Shown here: positions 9,801 through 20,304 of the stretch, in pieces | Numbering within the stretch: the first letter of the stretch is position 1 | How the letters are laid out: every line of letters begins with the position of its first letter | Assembly: GCA_921293015.1 (NCBI GenBank) | Contig: OV121092.1 | Span: forward strand, 32,371,764-32,435,763 | Source of the DNA: Phorcus lineatus | Lineage: Eukaryota; Mollusca; Gastropoda; Trochida; Trochidae | Direction of reading: 5' to 3' | Length of the DNA stretch: 64,000 nt | Notes under the pieces: model-generated | Databases searched by the model: none | Told to the model about the DNA's origin: nothing | What the model saw: the letters and a program-made list of their open reading frames with translations, nothing else | Position numbers and translations under genes: made by a program

Positions 9801-12378
9801 GCTTTTCACTAATTGAAGTAATGTAGCTCTAATTAAGAAGGTGACATACACGCAATTCCACTTTTAAATTGGAGGTTGGTCTGTATCGATGTCTCCCTTG
9901 CTTGTGTTTCTGTTTTGAAATATGTTTAGCAGGCAATGGAAGGTAATCAATAGCAATAATACAACGCTGGAAACTGAAAACTTTTTCCACCTTGCAAAAG
10001 TAGGTGGCTAGAGACTTGGCCTAACTCATCCTCGGTAATCTACAGCTAAACATTCCGACACTCTTTCTGCTCACGCTCTGTGACTATTCATCAGGAAAAT
10101 GTGTACAAAGTATCCACCACTTCTTGTTATGAAATGCCAACCCATTGAAACTGATGAATAAGAGAAGCTTGTAATGGTTACGCTGAATTTAACCAGTTTC
10201 AATCAGCACATGCTCAGAAATTTGAATTTGAAATTTGAAAGAAAAACATCTCATCTGATTGGCTCTGAACAAAAAGGCTTGAAATAAAAGCTTGAACTGT
10301 GATTCTATTTCCTCAACGCAAGACAAAAGTATCTTGTAACACATTTTTCCACTGGCTCTCAGGTTGAATCAACATAGCAGTTTCATTGGCTTCCTCACAT
10401 CAAGGGCAGGCAACTCTGTATAGATACATATACACTGGCTCTCAGGTGGAATCAACGTAGCAGTTTCATTGGCTTACTCAAATCAAGGACAGGTAACTCT
10501 GTATGGATTTCCAAGGGGTGACAAAGCAAAGAGCACCAAGGATGACCTAATCACGGAAAGAGAAAGAATTGAAAGATTTGAAATAAGCTACCTCATCATT
10601 TGTGATGTTCCGCAGGTTCAGTTCCCTGTACCAATCACCCAGGTAACGTCCAAGCTTGAAAGCTTGCATTGCTCCTACCTGAAATAGTCAGAGCAATTCA
10701 TCCTTACTGACCTTCATCCACATATAATTTCAAACTTTTCTTTCTAATTCTTTTATTTTCAAAGTTCATAAATAAATAAAAGACACCCACATTCGTAAAA
10801 ACATATATTTGCTGTCATTAAACAAGAATAATGTTGTTTAAAGAAAAAACCTTACTTTTGTCTTGATTGCAATTAATTAGATGAATTTTACAGAATGTGT
10901 ACAGGAAAAGATTTAAAGATATCTTAAAAGTGCAAACATTAGTAAGGTTCCCCCATCCATATGGCTCCCACTTGTCTTCCTGGTTTGGATCTGTCGGGTA
11001 GGTTGAGGCAGGTGTTCTGTCTCCATGTCGGAATAACTGTTCGAAAATAAACCCCAATGTAAATAACAGTAGATGGATGTGTGTTGGGATAAACTATTTT
11101 TCAATAAAATTTCAGGTTCTTAAAGGGGCATTTTAAAAGCTACATTGATGGAAAAAAACCAAGGTCTTATGGATAGTAAACTTTTTATTACACGAATTGC
11201 GACATTTCGCTGTAGATACTTAAACAGCATTATCAAGCAAGTTATACATTTGATTTGATGAAGGCAAATATACATTAATGAGATGTATCACAAAAAATCA
11301 AAAAATCAAAATAATTAATGAGATGGGGTTTATATGTTTCTGTTTTTATGTTGTTTTTAGATGGTGATATTTCAGTTATTGGAAAGAGAGTGGGCAGATG
11401 GAAAGAAAGCATAGTGATGAAAACACAGCAGGTTTAAGAAGAACTAAATTCGGTCTCGCCTCTATCCAGTCCAAGACCTGGAGCATGTACACAAGCAAGG
11501 TCTAGGAATCTGCCTGGGATAGGTCTATGAGTCTCTGAATTGAGCGACCAAACCACCTCACAACAAAGCAACAGTTGAATTATTTCACAATATCATCAAA
11601 TACTTAAAGGCACCATTCGAGCGGCTTTCATTCGCCATCTTGAAATGTTAGCATTGCGAGGAATCAAATGTGCTGTATTATGCTAATTCATTGACAAAAT
11701 TAAGAAATAACTAATATATTGATAGAAGAGGGGCATATTTAGAAATGATTCATAAAAAAAAGTTGTTAGTTACGACAATGTTTTTTCGTAGTAATGCATT
11801 CCACATTCGTAGCTCCGATGATTGGCTTCATTTCATGAAGTTTTTCTATTTTGATCGATACACTAGATTCTTTGTCAAATTGTTAAATCTTGAACAACAG
11901 AAATGTTTATCTCATGTACATATTTGAAATTTAGTGTGAAAAGAATCATGTAAAAATCATATATGTTTGTTAACAGGAAAGTCCTCCTGAATTTCGTTTC
12001 CACAAAAAATACCCCGCTCGAATGGTCCCTTTAAACCACTTACCTTCTTGAAAATTAAATTGACAAATTTCAGTACATCAATTGACTAGTAACGACTGAG
12101 GAAGAATATATATACAATGAATTAAATAGTTTGCTCATATTTCTATTTCTTTATTTAAATCGAATTTTTAAAAAAAAAGAAGAATAAAACGGTGACAATT
12201 TTACTTTGGAAAGGAGTTGCTGTTATAAAAAAAATATACCAAATTATTAACTCACGAGTTGGACAAGTTCGATCGTTGTGTTTTTCACTTCTGCAGATGT
12301 CACTGTCAAAACCACTGAGGCAAGAAACAGGAAGGCAAGTTGTCCAGTCGAAATCTCGACATTCTTGGAGTACAGCAT
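754..12378 (-). CDS. Histidine acid phosphatase (prostatic/lysosomal acid phosphatase family), N-terminal half, six exons
   Basis: Six minus-strand exons (12378-12256, 11036-10938, 10678-10592, 8661-8509, 1321-1226, 840-754) all have AG/GT borders and all join in phase 0, giving 215 codons without a stop. Exon 1 starts at an ATG and encodes a hydrophobic signal peptide ending near TVTSA. Exon 2 opens with LFRHGDRTP, the family's catalytic RHGxRxP motif, whose histidine is phosphorylated during phosphomonoester hydrolysis. Exon 4 carries [15 protein letters not shown], the counterpart of the conserved YxRSTxxxRTxxSA block. Exon 5 aligns with the NCP..E segment and exon 6 ends in FCE. N-glycosylation sequons (NTT, NLT, NIT, NVT) fit a secreted or lysosomal enzyme. 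The C-terminal half, with the catalytic His-Asp pair and any membrane anchor, lies left of base 1. Intron 4 is about 7.2 kb because a LINE sits in it. The family call is firm; substrate and location are inference. Confidence 0.9.
1226..1321 (-). CDS. Acid phosphatase exon 5
   Basis: 32 codons between acceptor TTTTCAG and donor GTATTT. It begins [17 protein letters not shown], aligning with the family 'L...NCPRFQEL..E' segment that directly follows 'EDQ', so no exon is missing between this and exon 4 despite the ~7.2-kb intron. The rest is charged helix. Confidence 0.85.
2082..2254. repeat. Foldback (long inverted repeat) element
   Basis: About 80 bases on the left ('aattaataaggacaattttt', 'ataagcaac', 'ctgggaaag', 'agattctaa') recur as the reverse complement on the right, with a very short spacer. 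It lies in acid phosphatase intron 4. Non-coding MITE-like hairpin. Confidence 0.75.
2700..3760 (+). other. Possible non-coding exons or LINE 5' region
   Basis: No long ORF. Splice-like borders occur in order on the plus strand: a donor GAG|GTTAGT near 2866, an AG-bounded segment about 3221-3283 flanked by TACAG and GTATGT, and TTACAG at 3640 followed by a segment to about 3755. They do not share an open frame. This could be an unrelated transcript, the 5' region of the LINE that follows, or chance. Low support. Confidence 0.2.
4171..5582 (+). pseudogene. LINE ORF2, endonuclease and linker part
   Basis: A short ATG-started frame at 4171 encodes VISANCRGL, the first endonuclease motif, then stops. 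After a frameshift the reading continues from about 4242 with CLQDIH, TTVYGPN, GDWNLV, RLDFFLV and GYKSDHSA, the remaining apurinic/apyrimidinic endonuclease-like motifs, including the catalytic Asn, Asp and SDH His. A charged, partly coiled linker follows ([12 protein letters not shown]..., [11 protein letters not shown]). The frame ends at 5582; homology passes into the next frame at a T run near 5550. Function known for the family: nicking target DNA to prime reverse transcription. This copy cannot make the whole protein. Confidence 0.88.
5579..7288 (+). pseudogene. LINE ORF2, reverse transcriptase part
   Basis: Motifs in order: [35 protein letters not shown] (motif A, about 6008-6031), [14 protein letters not shown] (motif B), QYADDTQLY (motif C, YADD 6311-6322) and [15 protein letters not shown]. 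The catalytic aspartates of motifs A and C are all present. The thumb/connection region continues ([34 protein letters not shown]), typical of L1/Tx1-like elements. The frame is lost near 7240, where homology moves to the next frame. Confidence 0.9.
7224..7943 (+). pseudogene. LINE ORF2, C-terminal zinc-knuckle part
   Basis: After the frameshift the homologous frame starts about 7240 ([10 protein letters not shown]). It contains [18 protein letters not shown], the CxxC...HxxxxC knuckle found near the end of many LINE ORF2 proteins, thought to bind nucleic acid. It ends at TAG 7941-7943, followed by a ~120-bp 3' UTR and the poly(A) tail. The fragment at 42439-43450 has the same architecture. 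Confidence 0.85.
8509..8661 (-). CDS. Acid phosphatase exon 4 (YVRST block)
   Basis: 51 codons between acceptor CTCAG (8663-8662) and donor GTTTGC (8508). It contains VYVRST...RTQMSA, the second conserved active-site arginine block, then AGLTFP, and ends [11 protein letters not shown], equivalent to the family 'P(I/V)H..P..EDQ'. The acceptor and first exon bases lie in a 46-bp tandem duplication (8648-8740), so an identical second AG is present at 8709-8708. Using it would shift the frame. Confidence 0.92.
8648..8740. repeat. 46-bp tandem duplication over a splice acceptor
   Basis: 'cttctcacatacacctgaga' starts at 8649 and again 46 bases later, and both copies continue through 'catttgagag' and 'tacatagagat' with about one difference. 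On the minus strand each copy holds 'CTCAG|GTGTATGTGAGAAG', the acceptor and first bases of acid phosphatase exon 4. Confidence 0.9.
9612..9740. repeat. Short foldback element
   Basis: Inverted arms of about 23 bp ('cctcccttcacatttg' and its complement) with one mismatch, 129 bp overall. It lies in acid phosphatase intron 3. Non-coding. Confidence 0.7.
10350..10512. repeat. Local tandem duplication (~83-bp spacing)
   Basis: 'cactggctctcaggt.gaatc' followed by 'tagcagtttcattggctt' and 'caactctgtat' or its variant occurs at 10350 and at 10433. It lies in intron 3, just downstream (minus strand) of exon 3. Confidence 0.75.
10592..10678 (-). CDS. Acid phosphatase exon 3
   Basis: 29 codons between acceptor TTTCAG and donor GTAGCT. 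It encodes [17 protein letters not shown], matching the family's 'G..Q...LG.YLR.RY' helix. It ends at an NIT glycosylation sequon plus NDE, and joins in phase to VYVRST of exon 4. Confidence 0.88.
10938..11036 (-). CDS. Acid phosphatase exon 2 (RHGDRTP catalytic motif)
   Basis: 33 codons between acceptor AACAG (ending 11037) and donor GTTTGC. It encodes LFRHGDRTP followed by a YPTDPN...W..GWGNLTN block, the usual spacing between the active-site loop and the GxGxLT segment of histidine acid phosphatases. All the expected catalytic residues of this segment are present. Confidence 0.92.
11158..11240 (-). mobile_element. Degraded Penelope-like 3' end (stem-loop + GAAA + poly(A) signal)
   Basis: On the minus strand: TTGATAAT, then stem GCTGT/ACAGC closed by a loop, then GAAA (11208-11205), TGTCGCAA and AATAAA. 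This is the same order as the hammerhead-like 3' ends at 53157 and 58300. The ribozyme core is altered, so no activity is expected. Assignment to a PLE rests on this pattern only. Confidence 0.4.
11604..12034. mobile_element. MITE, TTAA-bounded, ~21-bp terminal inverted repeats
   Basis: The left end TTAAAGGCACCATTCGAGCG matches the reverse complement of the right end (TTAAAGGGACCATTCGAGCG) with two differences. Length is 431 bp with no transposase. The TTAA at both ends suggests a TTAA target-site duplication as in piggyBac-type elements (inference). It lies in acid phosphatase intron 1. Confidence 0.8.
12256..12378 (-). CDS. Acid phosphatase exon 1 (start codon, signal peptide)
   Basis: 41 codons from ATG at 12378-12376. 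Residues about 13-29 are hydrophobic ([17 protein letters not shown]), a good cleavable signal. The exon then reads [13 protein letters not shown] and stops at donor GTGAGT (12255 downwards). The 'ELVQL' end leads directly into 'LFRHGDRTP' of exon 2, as in the family pattern of a beta strand before the catalytic motif. The 5' UTR and promoter were not identified. Confidence 0.8.
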
Positions 12379-13318
12379 CACTTCTGCCAACTAGTTTGGC
12401 GCTGGATTACGATTCTAATAAGATCGAAATTTCTACCGCCATTAAATGGGTAATATTTGATGCTTGAACGATGTTTCCATCGGATGTTATTGTTCACACG
12501 TGTGTTCTATAAACAATCAAAGGGGGGCAACTCTCTTCAAAGTCGCTTTATAAACAACCGCAAAAAAATAATGAAAGTTACCTCTTCTTACATGAGCACA
12601 GGAGGACCAATCATACGTATATGTACATGTAGATTTGACATTTACCTTTTAATCAATACCTACTATACATATTTTATATTAGTTAGATGGTAATCTCTTG
12701 TCTAAATTTAAAAGACTACAAATTAAGATGCTGCGCCCGACTTGCAGGGTGCTCCAATATCATTGTTCTCATAGATGCAAGCTTTATGGTGTGTTTAATG
12801 TTAAGTGTTTATGCGGATATATCTCATAAGATATGATTTTAGATATTTGAATAAGAAAAATCCTAATTACCAAAGTTTTAGAATTGTGGCCGGAAGATTT
12901 GGTGGAATGTGAGTACATCTTTTCTGTGCAGGTGAACCTAAAATTAGCTAGACTGTTTTAAAGGGACAGCCCTACCTATATCGGGGAATTTTATGTAAAT
13001 TAAAATTCAATGAGACATTCCCGAAACGACATATTTTTTGTTTGTTACTGAAAAAATATATTTCTCATAAATTTATCTCGATCGAACAATTAAATTTATA
13101 TCTATCTTGTGTAGCTTTTAGATAGGCAAATTATATTTGATGGAATTCTATAGGAGCGAGTTACGGAAATCTTAACGCGCCAATTTTCCAAATTTAAATA
13201 TTTTCAAAATGTTTTTGTATGATGCAAGCCACATCATGTATATGAGCGCTACTCTCATTTTGATCACGCAAAATAATATTTTTATATGAAAGATAATGGA
13301 ATATCATATAAAATATTT
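12379..13318. other. Upstream region of the acid phosphatase gene, no gene seen
   Basis: AT-rich, and open frames are short. It must contain the minus-strand promoter and 5' UTR of the acid phosphatase gene, but no clear TATA box or initiator could be picked. Confidence 0.4.
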
Positions 13319-13422
13319 AAATATAATATAATATAATATAATATAATATAATATAATATAATATAATATAATATAATATAATATAATATAATATAATATA
13401 ATATGACATGACATGACATGAC
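13319..13422. repeat. Pentanucleotide microsatellite (ATATA)n changing to (GACAT)n
   Basis: About 85 bases of a pure 5-base AT repeat are followed in register by four GACAT-type units, then degenerate 'atatgatatg' sequence. The open frame on the minus strand here is only the repeat. Confidence 0.95.
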
Positions 13423-13779
13423 ATTATATGATATGATATACTATAATGATATATGATAACCGCATGTCCTTTTTTGCTCGTAATGTCTTTTATGATAAGA
13501 AAAAACATGAAAACAAACCGTCATTTAACTTAGTCTTAATTTCACGTGTTGAATATATATGCTCGAGGTTGTTTCATGGCTATATTTGTCGATTGAATAG
13601 TTGACATGGCATCGCACGTACAAATGCAATTTCCCATCTAAACGCTGATGTAGGTTTCTCGTCTCAGCCTTAGTTTGGGGAAGGGGAGGTGACGGTTATC
13701 ACTAATGAACATTTTAACAGGCCTAGGGATAAGGGTTTTGCTCGTATCGCATAGAGTCTACTTTAATAGGTTAAACCTT

Positions 13780-13897
13780 CCATCAAGGGTGACATAGGGA
13801 TATATTAGACCCACTTTATGTTTTGTGCAACGAGCCGGAGGGGAGTTGTATTGAAACTAACACGGGTCTAATGTATCCTTATGTCACCCTTGACGGA
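13780..13897. repeat. Foldback element
   Basis: 'tcaagggtgacata.ggata' and 'ttagaccc' at the left recur as the reverse complement at the right ('gggtctaatgtatcc', 'tatgtcacccttga'). Length is 118 bp. Non-coding. Confidence 0.7.
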
Positions 13898-15440
13898 CTG
13901 TTATTACGAATTTAGCTTACCAAATTTAAATCAACCCAATCAAATATAGAAACTAAATTAAACTACATCTTTTTTAGAGTACAGAGAAAGATTGTCAGCG
14001 CTTGAACAGCCGCTTCATATATAAGAGGCACGCCATTTAGCACGCTTTGACGGGCATACACATTTTTCACTCCGCTCAAGAGGGTGATATCAGTATTTAT
14101 CCAGGGTCACGTGGACTAATAGGTGATCGAGATTCTTTCATGGGATGGGATAAAAGTCTTTTAGAAAAACCAGATTGTAGCGATGAAAAGCCATTCCCTC
14201 CAAACAGCGAGCACTAGTCATAAACAATCTCGTTACGACTAGCTGTAATGATCCGCCATTACACAAGAGAATTACTGATTGAGGTCATGTCCAGTTGCTC
14301 TTTGACAAATAACGTTAAAATTTGGTAACGAAGTCAGCTTTGAACTGAACTGAACTTCGAAATAAAGATTTAGGTAGATTTCTGACATAAATAATAGATG
14401 ACTTGAAAATATGGAAAATACTGGAAGCTGAAATAATGTCCCTCGCTACAGAATTCAGATTTCGCCCTTTCTAAAAACAATTTTTTAGAAGATGAATTAC
14501 ATTTTTATGTGTATTAAGAATAATATATACGCTCAATTTTGAATGTAAAAATAATGCATCTCCATCTACTCTTTGCAAAATGGAAATGAAAATCGTTTAC
14601 ATTTGTGTTCAAAGTATGTTAGAGAAGCTTTCTTGTTACTATGTTCACTACTATGATTCCATGCATATATTTCTAAAGACTCTAAATATGTATTGTTTAT
14701 TTATTAGTGCCAAACCTGTACGTTGATAAAAAAAAATTCTTGTACATTTGTGGCCTTTATACTAAATAAACTTCTATATCATTAAATACTTTGCCCACCT
14801 CTGCTTTAATTAGAGCACTTTTCGGACCTGAGATGAAGAAATCTGTTTGGATGAATCAAAGTAAGTTTTGAATTTAGCGACGCTGATTTAAGGGTTACCT
14901 TTTGAACATAACATAAGCTTCGGGAAACCTAGGGTGTTTCGATTGTTATATAAATGCGAACACAGTCACATCTCATATTAGCACTGTGACACGACAGCTG
15001 CCTCTGTGACAGGGAGCAAGTTTCCCAAGGAAAGATGATAGCTTACATGTCATAGAAATAGAACCGGCCTGTCTCCTTCGTGATAGGTAATTATTAGCAA
15101 CACTCTCTTCGAAGGTTTGATTTGATGATAATGTTGACTTCGCCATATATCAGAATGCCTATTTTACGGTGTTCTTTTGGGTTGTGGGAATCGAACCCGC
15201 GACTTTATCATGATTTTTTGGTTGATCATCATTTAAAATTTGCAGTATTATCACAACTGATTTTTAGGTATACTTGGAATAAAATCGAGAATGCTTGATT
15301 GGTGCATTCCTGGAAAAATACATTCCAGAGCTTGATGTTTTTGTACATATTTAATTACTTACCTATTGTTTTTGTTCATATTTAATTTCTCACCTGTTGT
15401 TTTTGTGCATACTTAATTGAATCTATACCTATTTATACTG
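13898..15440. other. Non-coding stretch with a possible core promoter
   Basis: No convincing exon. A TATA-like 'gttatataaatg' near 14947-14958 precedes GC-richer sequence, but no downstream ORF or donor ties it to a gene. Confidence 0.2.
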
Positions 15441-15444
15441 TACC

Positions 15445-15525
15445 AAACATTTTGTTCATTATCCCTCCGAAGAAGGCGCAAGGAGTAGCCCAACGTCATG
15501 TGAATAAATAAAGAAGTTGTCATCC
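15445..15525 (+). mobile_element. Degraded Penelope-like 3' end
   Basis: 'ccgaagaaggcgcaaggag' then 'agcccaacgtcatgtg' and 'aataaataaagaagttg' follow the order stem-loop, (GAAA), CGTC and poly(A) signal seen at 25650-25735. The core is eroded. Weak call from pattern only. Confidence 0.3.
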
Positions 15526-15639
15526 GTAACATTGTCTTGTATAATTTCGAAGTTTAAGAAATGTTAAGAATATTGTTAATTATTAGATCAAAAGTTTTTT
15601 AAAATAAAGTCTTACTTATGATCTAAATTTATTTCCATT

Positions 15640-15910
15640 GTTATAGCGCACAGCAGGTATCCTGTTTGAATGGGAAAAATCAAGCCCCCTAGGTCAAAAA
15701 TATTAGTCATTGTAAAAGAATTATTTTGGTCTTCTGTATGCATACACATCTCAATATGCGAACCATGTCCTCTTATAGGGGATTCAACTAATGAACCTCC
15801 AGTTCGGCATCTTGTTTTTTCCCCCTTTTGGTTGGTACGCCGCGAATGGCTGAAATATTGCCCAAGCAGCGTTAAACAATATCTCACTCGCTCTTCTGGT
15901 TGAAAATGAC
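15640..15910. repeat. SINE-like interspersed repeat
   Basis: It contains 'gccgcgaatggctgaaatat' and 'agcgttaaacaatat', phrases recalled from the tails of abundant molluscan short repeats, and a B-box-like 'ggggattcaactaatgaacc' in reverse sense. Open frames on both strands here are short and not protein-like. Confidence 0.35.
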
Positions 15911-16082
15911 TAATGTTCAATCTCATTGAAACCAGTTCAAAACTTATCACTCTCTATTCGCTGCGTTTTTTGTCTCAGAGAAATTAGATCGAAACTTTTC
16001 ACTCGTACACGGCGAATTTTGAGCCGATTCAAATTGGATTGACTTATTTTTTCAACCAAGGAAAGATGAATATATCTGTTGA

Positions 16083-16413
16083 TAGAAAATCAACTTGAAA
16101 CCGCTGATCGAGTTCCTTCCATGTAACCTGATCTCCTTCGGGCCAAATCCCTCGTATGGCTGGTGGCTTGATATTCGTGGCTATGCTCACCTGTTATTTT
16201 TTCAGCCAATGTAATGTCGTTAGATAAGGCGCATGAAGCTACCAGCTTTAACTCAACGGATTTTTCCATCCGGGTTGTGTCGCTGTTGCTGAATACGAGT
16301 CGTCTCATTGGCTGGTTAGATAGCTAGCGATACGAGGGTTTAGGCTTGAATGAGATCAGGGTATATGGAAGGAGCTCGATCAGCGGATTCAATTACGCTG
16401 ATGTAGCAGAATG
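16083..16413. repeat. Foldback element, 'ATCAGGGTATAT' family
   Basis: The left arm 'ccgctgatcgagttccttcc' and 'cctgatctc' is the inverse of the right arm 'gagatcagggtatatggaag' and 'gagctcgatcagcgg'. The outer part 'tacgctgatgtagcaga' is shared with the elements at 33784-34049 and 38280-38455. Confidence 0.75.
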
Positions 16414-16766
16414 TTGAAACGCAGGCACCATTTTAATCATTTTTATCATATAGCATTTACGTCGTTCCGTTTCCAATCCATTACTTTATCAATTAAATTG
16501 CGTGCTTATTTGAGAATGCACGTCCTTTCTCGGCCTCGGGTTCATTTACCTACCTATCGACTCGTTTGCGAGCAAGAAATATGCCCGTCAGTCAAAACCT
16601 ATCTAAATTTTGGGAAAGATTCATCCAAAATTATGAAATGAGTTGATTAAGCATGCTAGGTTCCTGTATCTGGAAGAAGGGCAGACGCCGTGATATGTTT
16701 CTAGCTCCAACTTTATTAGCAGTTTGATATCAAAACGTTACAAATTTGAACGAAAATGATAATGAC

Positions 16767-16772
16767 GACAAC

Positions 16773-16804
<32 letters not shown>

Positions 16805-16845
16805 CTATGATGACGACGACAATGATGGTGATGATGATGAAAAAG
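16767..16845. repeat. (GAT)n-rich microsatellite
   Basis: A run of GAT/GAC triplets. The ORFs over it are Ile/Val runs of the repeat, not genes. Confidence 0.9.
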
Positions 16846-16899
16846 ATGGGCATAATGATCATGAAGGTGGCGGGAGTGATGATGATGCTGCTGCTATAA

Positions 16900-19800
16900 A
16901 CACCATATGGTCTTTCCATGCATAATGTAATGCAATTAGACATAGGAAATTCAATCTAAAAGGCTTAATTCTGCAAATTGGTAATGGTAGTTGAATGACG
17001 ATCGATGCATCAAAAGAGATATCGTATTCCCTGAACACAATTGTCATTTTTTCAATCATCATTTTAACGACATCAAACCAGATATATTATTGATATTCAT
17101 CGTTCAAGTATTCTCTGCTTTAGAATGAACACAAATCCGGCGGATATTGATCACAATATAGCTGTTCAGAACACATACTCATTTCCGGTATTGCACTTTA
17201 GTGGGCAATGAAGTTTGAATAGAATATAAACCTCGCTCGCTCATCAATCACATTTATTTGTAAAAATAATTTACTAATGTTATCGTCTTTACATATGGTA
17301 AGGGAGATTTTAAAATAGCTTGTCATTTCTGACTGGCCGTAGTTATGATAAGAGAGTGTTTTTGCTAATAGGGTTATAGTAAATTCTTTTGGAAGTTCAT
17401 GCCGATTTTATAGTGATGATAAGGGGATGACACAAGGATCATTGAACAATAACCAGATTTGTACAAATCCAGTTCTGTTTAACTTGAAGGGACAGTAGCA
17501 CATTATTATAGATAAAGAAATGATCTCTCTAAGACGAAGATAATTGTTATAATTGCAAAACATTTTTTTCATAAAATGATACAGTTCCAAAACGAAGGTA
17601 CCAAGTTCAGTTTGGCTATATTAAACTATTTTCTTCCCTCAAATGATTAAAAGTCGTTCACACAAAAATGGCCGCCAGTGTTTTCTGCTTGATACTTGAC
17701 AATTTCCTCTAGGACTACGGATAATCGGATTGAATAATGAGAGGTTTGAAACTCTTATGATACATTTTCAATGTAATGGTTGTAGGGAAAATCTAACGAA
17801 CAATTGTTTGATAAAACGTGCAACTGCATCTTTAAACTACGAGTCTGAGGATAAAAGGTACGAAATATTATATATATCAGTATATGTATAACTATCTATG
17901 TTTTGTTTTGAACAACATCCCCAAACGAGTTCCTATCCATCCACGGTAGCCAAGGCCTTAATGTTTCGTGAATGCCTACATCGGACTATTCGGTTCCTGG
18001 TAACCTGGGAAGGTGCCTATCCTCGTAGCAAAAGAATTGTTCAACTTAATTTACGAGAAACAAGTTAGAACCTTTTGAGAGCCTTTATCTTGTACGTTTT
18101 CCTCGGTACAAAATTGATTTCAGTCAGACTGCTTAATCTAATTATTGCCCTCGATTGGTAACAGTGATTGATATCGATGTGTACATACGATGCTATCCGA
18201 TAATTGTAACAATGCAAGATTGCTCTAGTATGTCAATATACCTCGGATACTAAACCAATATAATATGATATATTTAAAAATGTTACAACTGTCTTTTTCA
18301 ATTCAACTAAATTTAATTGCCTTATGTTCTTCACACAGAGGACATCTTATTTGCTACGGGCCTGCAAATATCATGTAATTTGGGTTTCGTTTCAACGTCA
18401 ATAGAATAACTTCAGCAAGACTGACAATGGATCGCCCACCATCCATGTGTGAAATAGCCATTCTTGAACTCATTTTGGCATTGTCTGGTCACTCGTGCAA
18501 AAATTCGAATTTTGGTATTTTGATATAGACAGAAGGGACCACATTTTCGGAATTTCGATATCGTTAAATGTTGAATAAAATTTCCATATCGACTCTCTGA
18601 AATTAAAACCAACATAATCACATTGACTTTGTGCTAAGAAACAAACCTGACTAATTTTTAAATAACTTGATAAATTATAAAGGATTTTATGGAGAAAAAT
18701 AATGCCTGGGATCGCTTTGTCTAGACACTGGTCTGTTGTAAGGTTACTCACTCATCAAACAAGACGGTTCTTAATTGCAGGAAGCGACTTGACATTCGGT
18801 AAGAGTATCCAGCTGCCGATCTCTTTCTGCACTTACTTCTTGGGTTCACAATGTCATGAGACACAGGAAAGGATGGATCTACCATACTTTGTTGATGTCA
18901 AAGAAAATTGCCTTCGGCAGGTTATAGCTTTTACATTGTCTCCTAGCCTTTAAGCAGTAACCAATAATGGTAACACTTTGAGGTATCTTGACAAGTTCGC
19001 CTAGATCATCAAAGTATCGAAGGTTTGGCGTTGATTCAAGGTGACAAAGTTATGCACTTACTGCAGTGCCCGTTGAGGTTCCCAATTCTATCTGATAACT
19101 GAAATCACTGTGCATTTTACGATTTTAAAATACTGTAAATGTGATAGTTTAAAGAAGTAGTAAACAAAATTTGGTCACGTGACAGTCGAGAGTAACATAA
19201 TTACATAACATAATAACATAAAATCTTATTTTGACGCCAACATTTGAAATTCAAAATAACTCGATGCATTACTATGTATAAAACATTATAGCAGATTCTG
19301 CTTAATAATCATACCTCGTTTCGTTATGATCCGACAACTGCTCAACCGGGTTCATATCGTGTGACTTTTCCTTTTCGAATTTGCGACGAGGCTAAGATAT
19401 CACTGTAACGATTTGACATCTAAGAGGGATCGACAAATGCGTTCAACGTGAGAGTTTAAAATCATAACGATGCGATTTCCCTTCTAATATCACCTCATTG
19501 TAATTTCAAGACCGATATGAGCTTTCCTCTTCACGATATACTTTGTGATGTATTTGACTCGAAAATTCACTTAGCATCATTTTGCCTTTTAAAATCATAA
19601 TACACTAAACACAAGAGAGGTAAAGAGTTCCAAACAATACGTTGTCACTGCACTAAATATCTAATAGTTCTTTTACATAGGGGTTGCATGTGGATGATCA
19701 TATAATTTTGGTTTATATATGAATTATCAACTCAATTGATAATATTTTTTCTCAACTACTAACTCAACTCAGTTTTTGGAATTGGAGGTCGTCATTTGAC

Positions 19801-19940
19801 ATTTTGGTAACGTAATGGTCGTTGATTGCCTTGAACCTTTAAGTCACAGTCGAATTCAATTCATTTCCTTGTCCGTTGTGTGGCGGTTTTCAGACAATGC
19901 GTTCAGGAAATGCTTCAGGTGTAGGAGTGCTTAAATACCA
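16900..19940. other. No gene seen
   Basis: AT-rich sequence with only short open frames on both strands. No domain, splice chain or clear repeat was recognised. Confidence 0.4.
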
Positions 19941-19943
19941 GGG

Positions 19944-20036
19944 CCTAGATTTTCGAAGCTCTCTTAGCACTAAGATTGTCGTAAGTACCATACATTAACA
20001 TCGGCTTAAAACTAGGAGAGCTTCGAAAATCTAAGG
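19944..20036. repeat. Short foldback element
   Basis: 'cctagattttcgaagctctc' at the left and 'gagagcttcgaaaatctaag' at the right form an almost perfect hairpin of about 90 bp. Similar hairpins are common in marine invertebrate genomes (recalled). Confidence 0.7.
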
Positions 20037-20304
20037 TTTAATGTGACTTAGTGTGACACTTAGCCAAGTATCCAAGTATGTAAGAGGTTATTTTTGTTAA
20101 AAGTAAAATTTACATGTAAGAAGTAATAAAAATTAAAGGAGTAAAAAAAACCATTTGTTTTAACTAACAATGACCTCGCCTGTAAAAAGTAAGATAAACA
20201 AGTAAAAAGTAAAAAAGAATAAAAATAAAAATAACAATAGAAAAGGAGTAGAAAATTACACCTGATCAACAGCTCTGAACACAAGTAATGTTTGTTCCTT
20301 TGCA

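Noticed and set aside
13317-13508. Minus-strand ORF of Tyr/Ile repeats
   Set aside because: It is the translation of the pentanucleotide microsatellite.
15175-15235. tRNA-like 'GGGTTCGATTCCC' on the minus strand
   Set aside because: Only a B-box/T-arm is visible. No A box, anticodon stem or acceptor pairing upstream; at most a SINE remnant.
16716-16943. Minus-strand ORF rich in Ile/Val
   Set aside because: Translation of the (GAT)n microsatellite.
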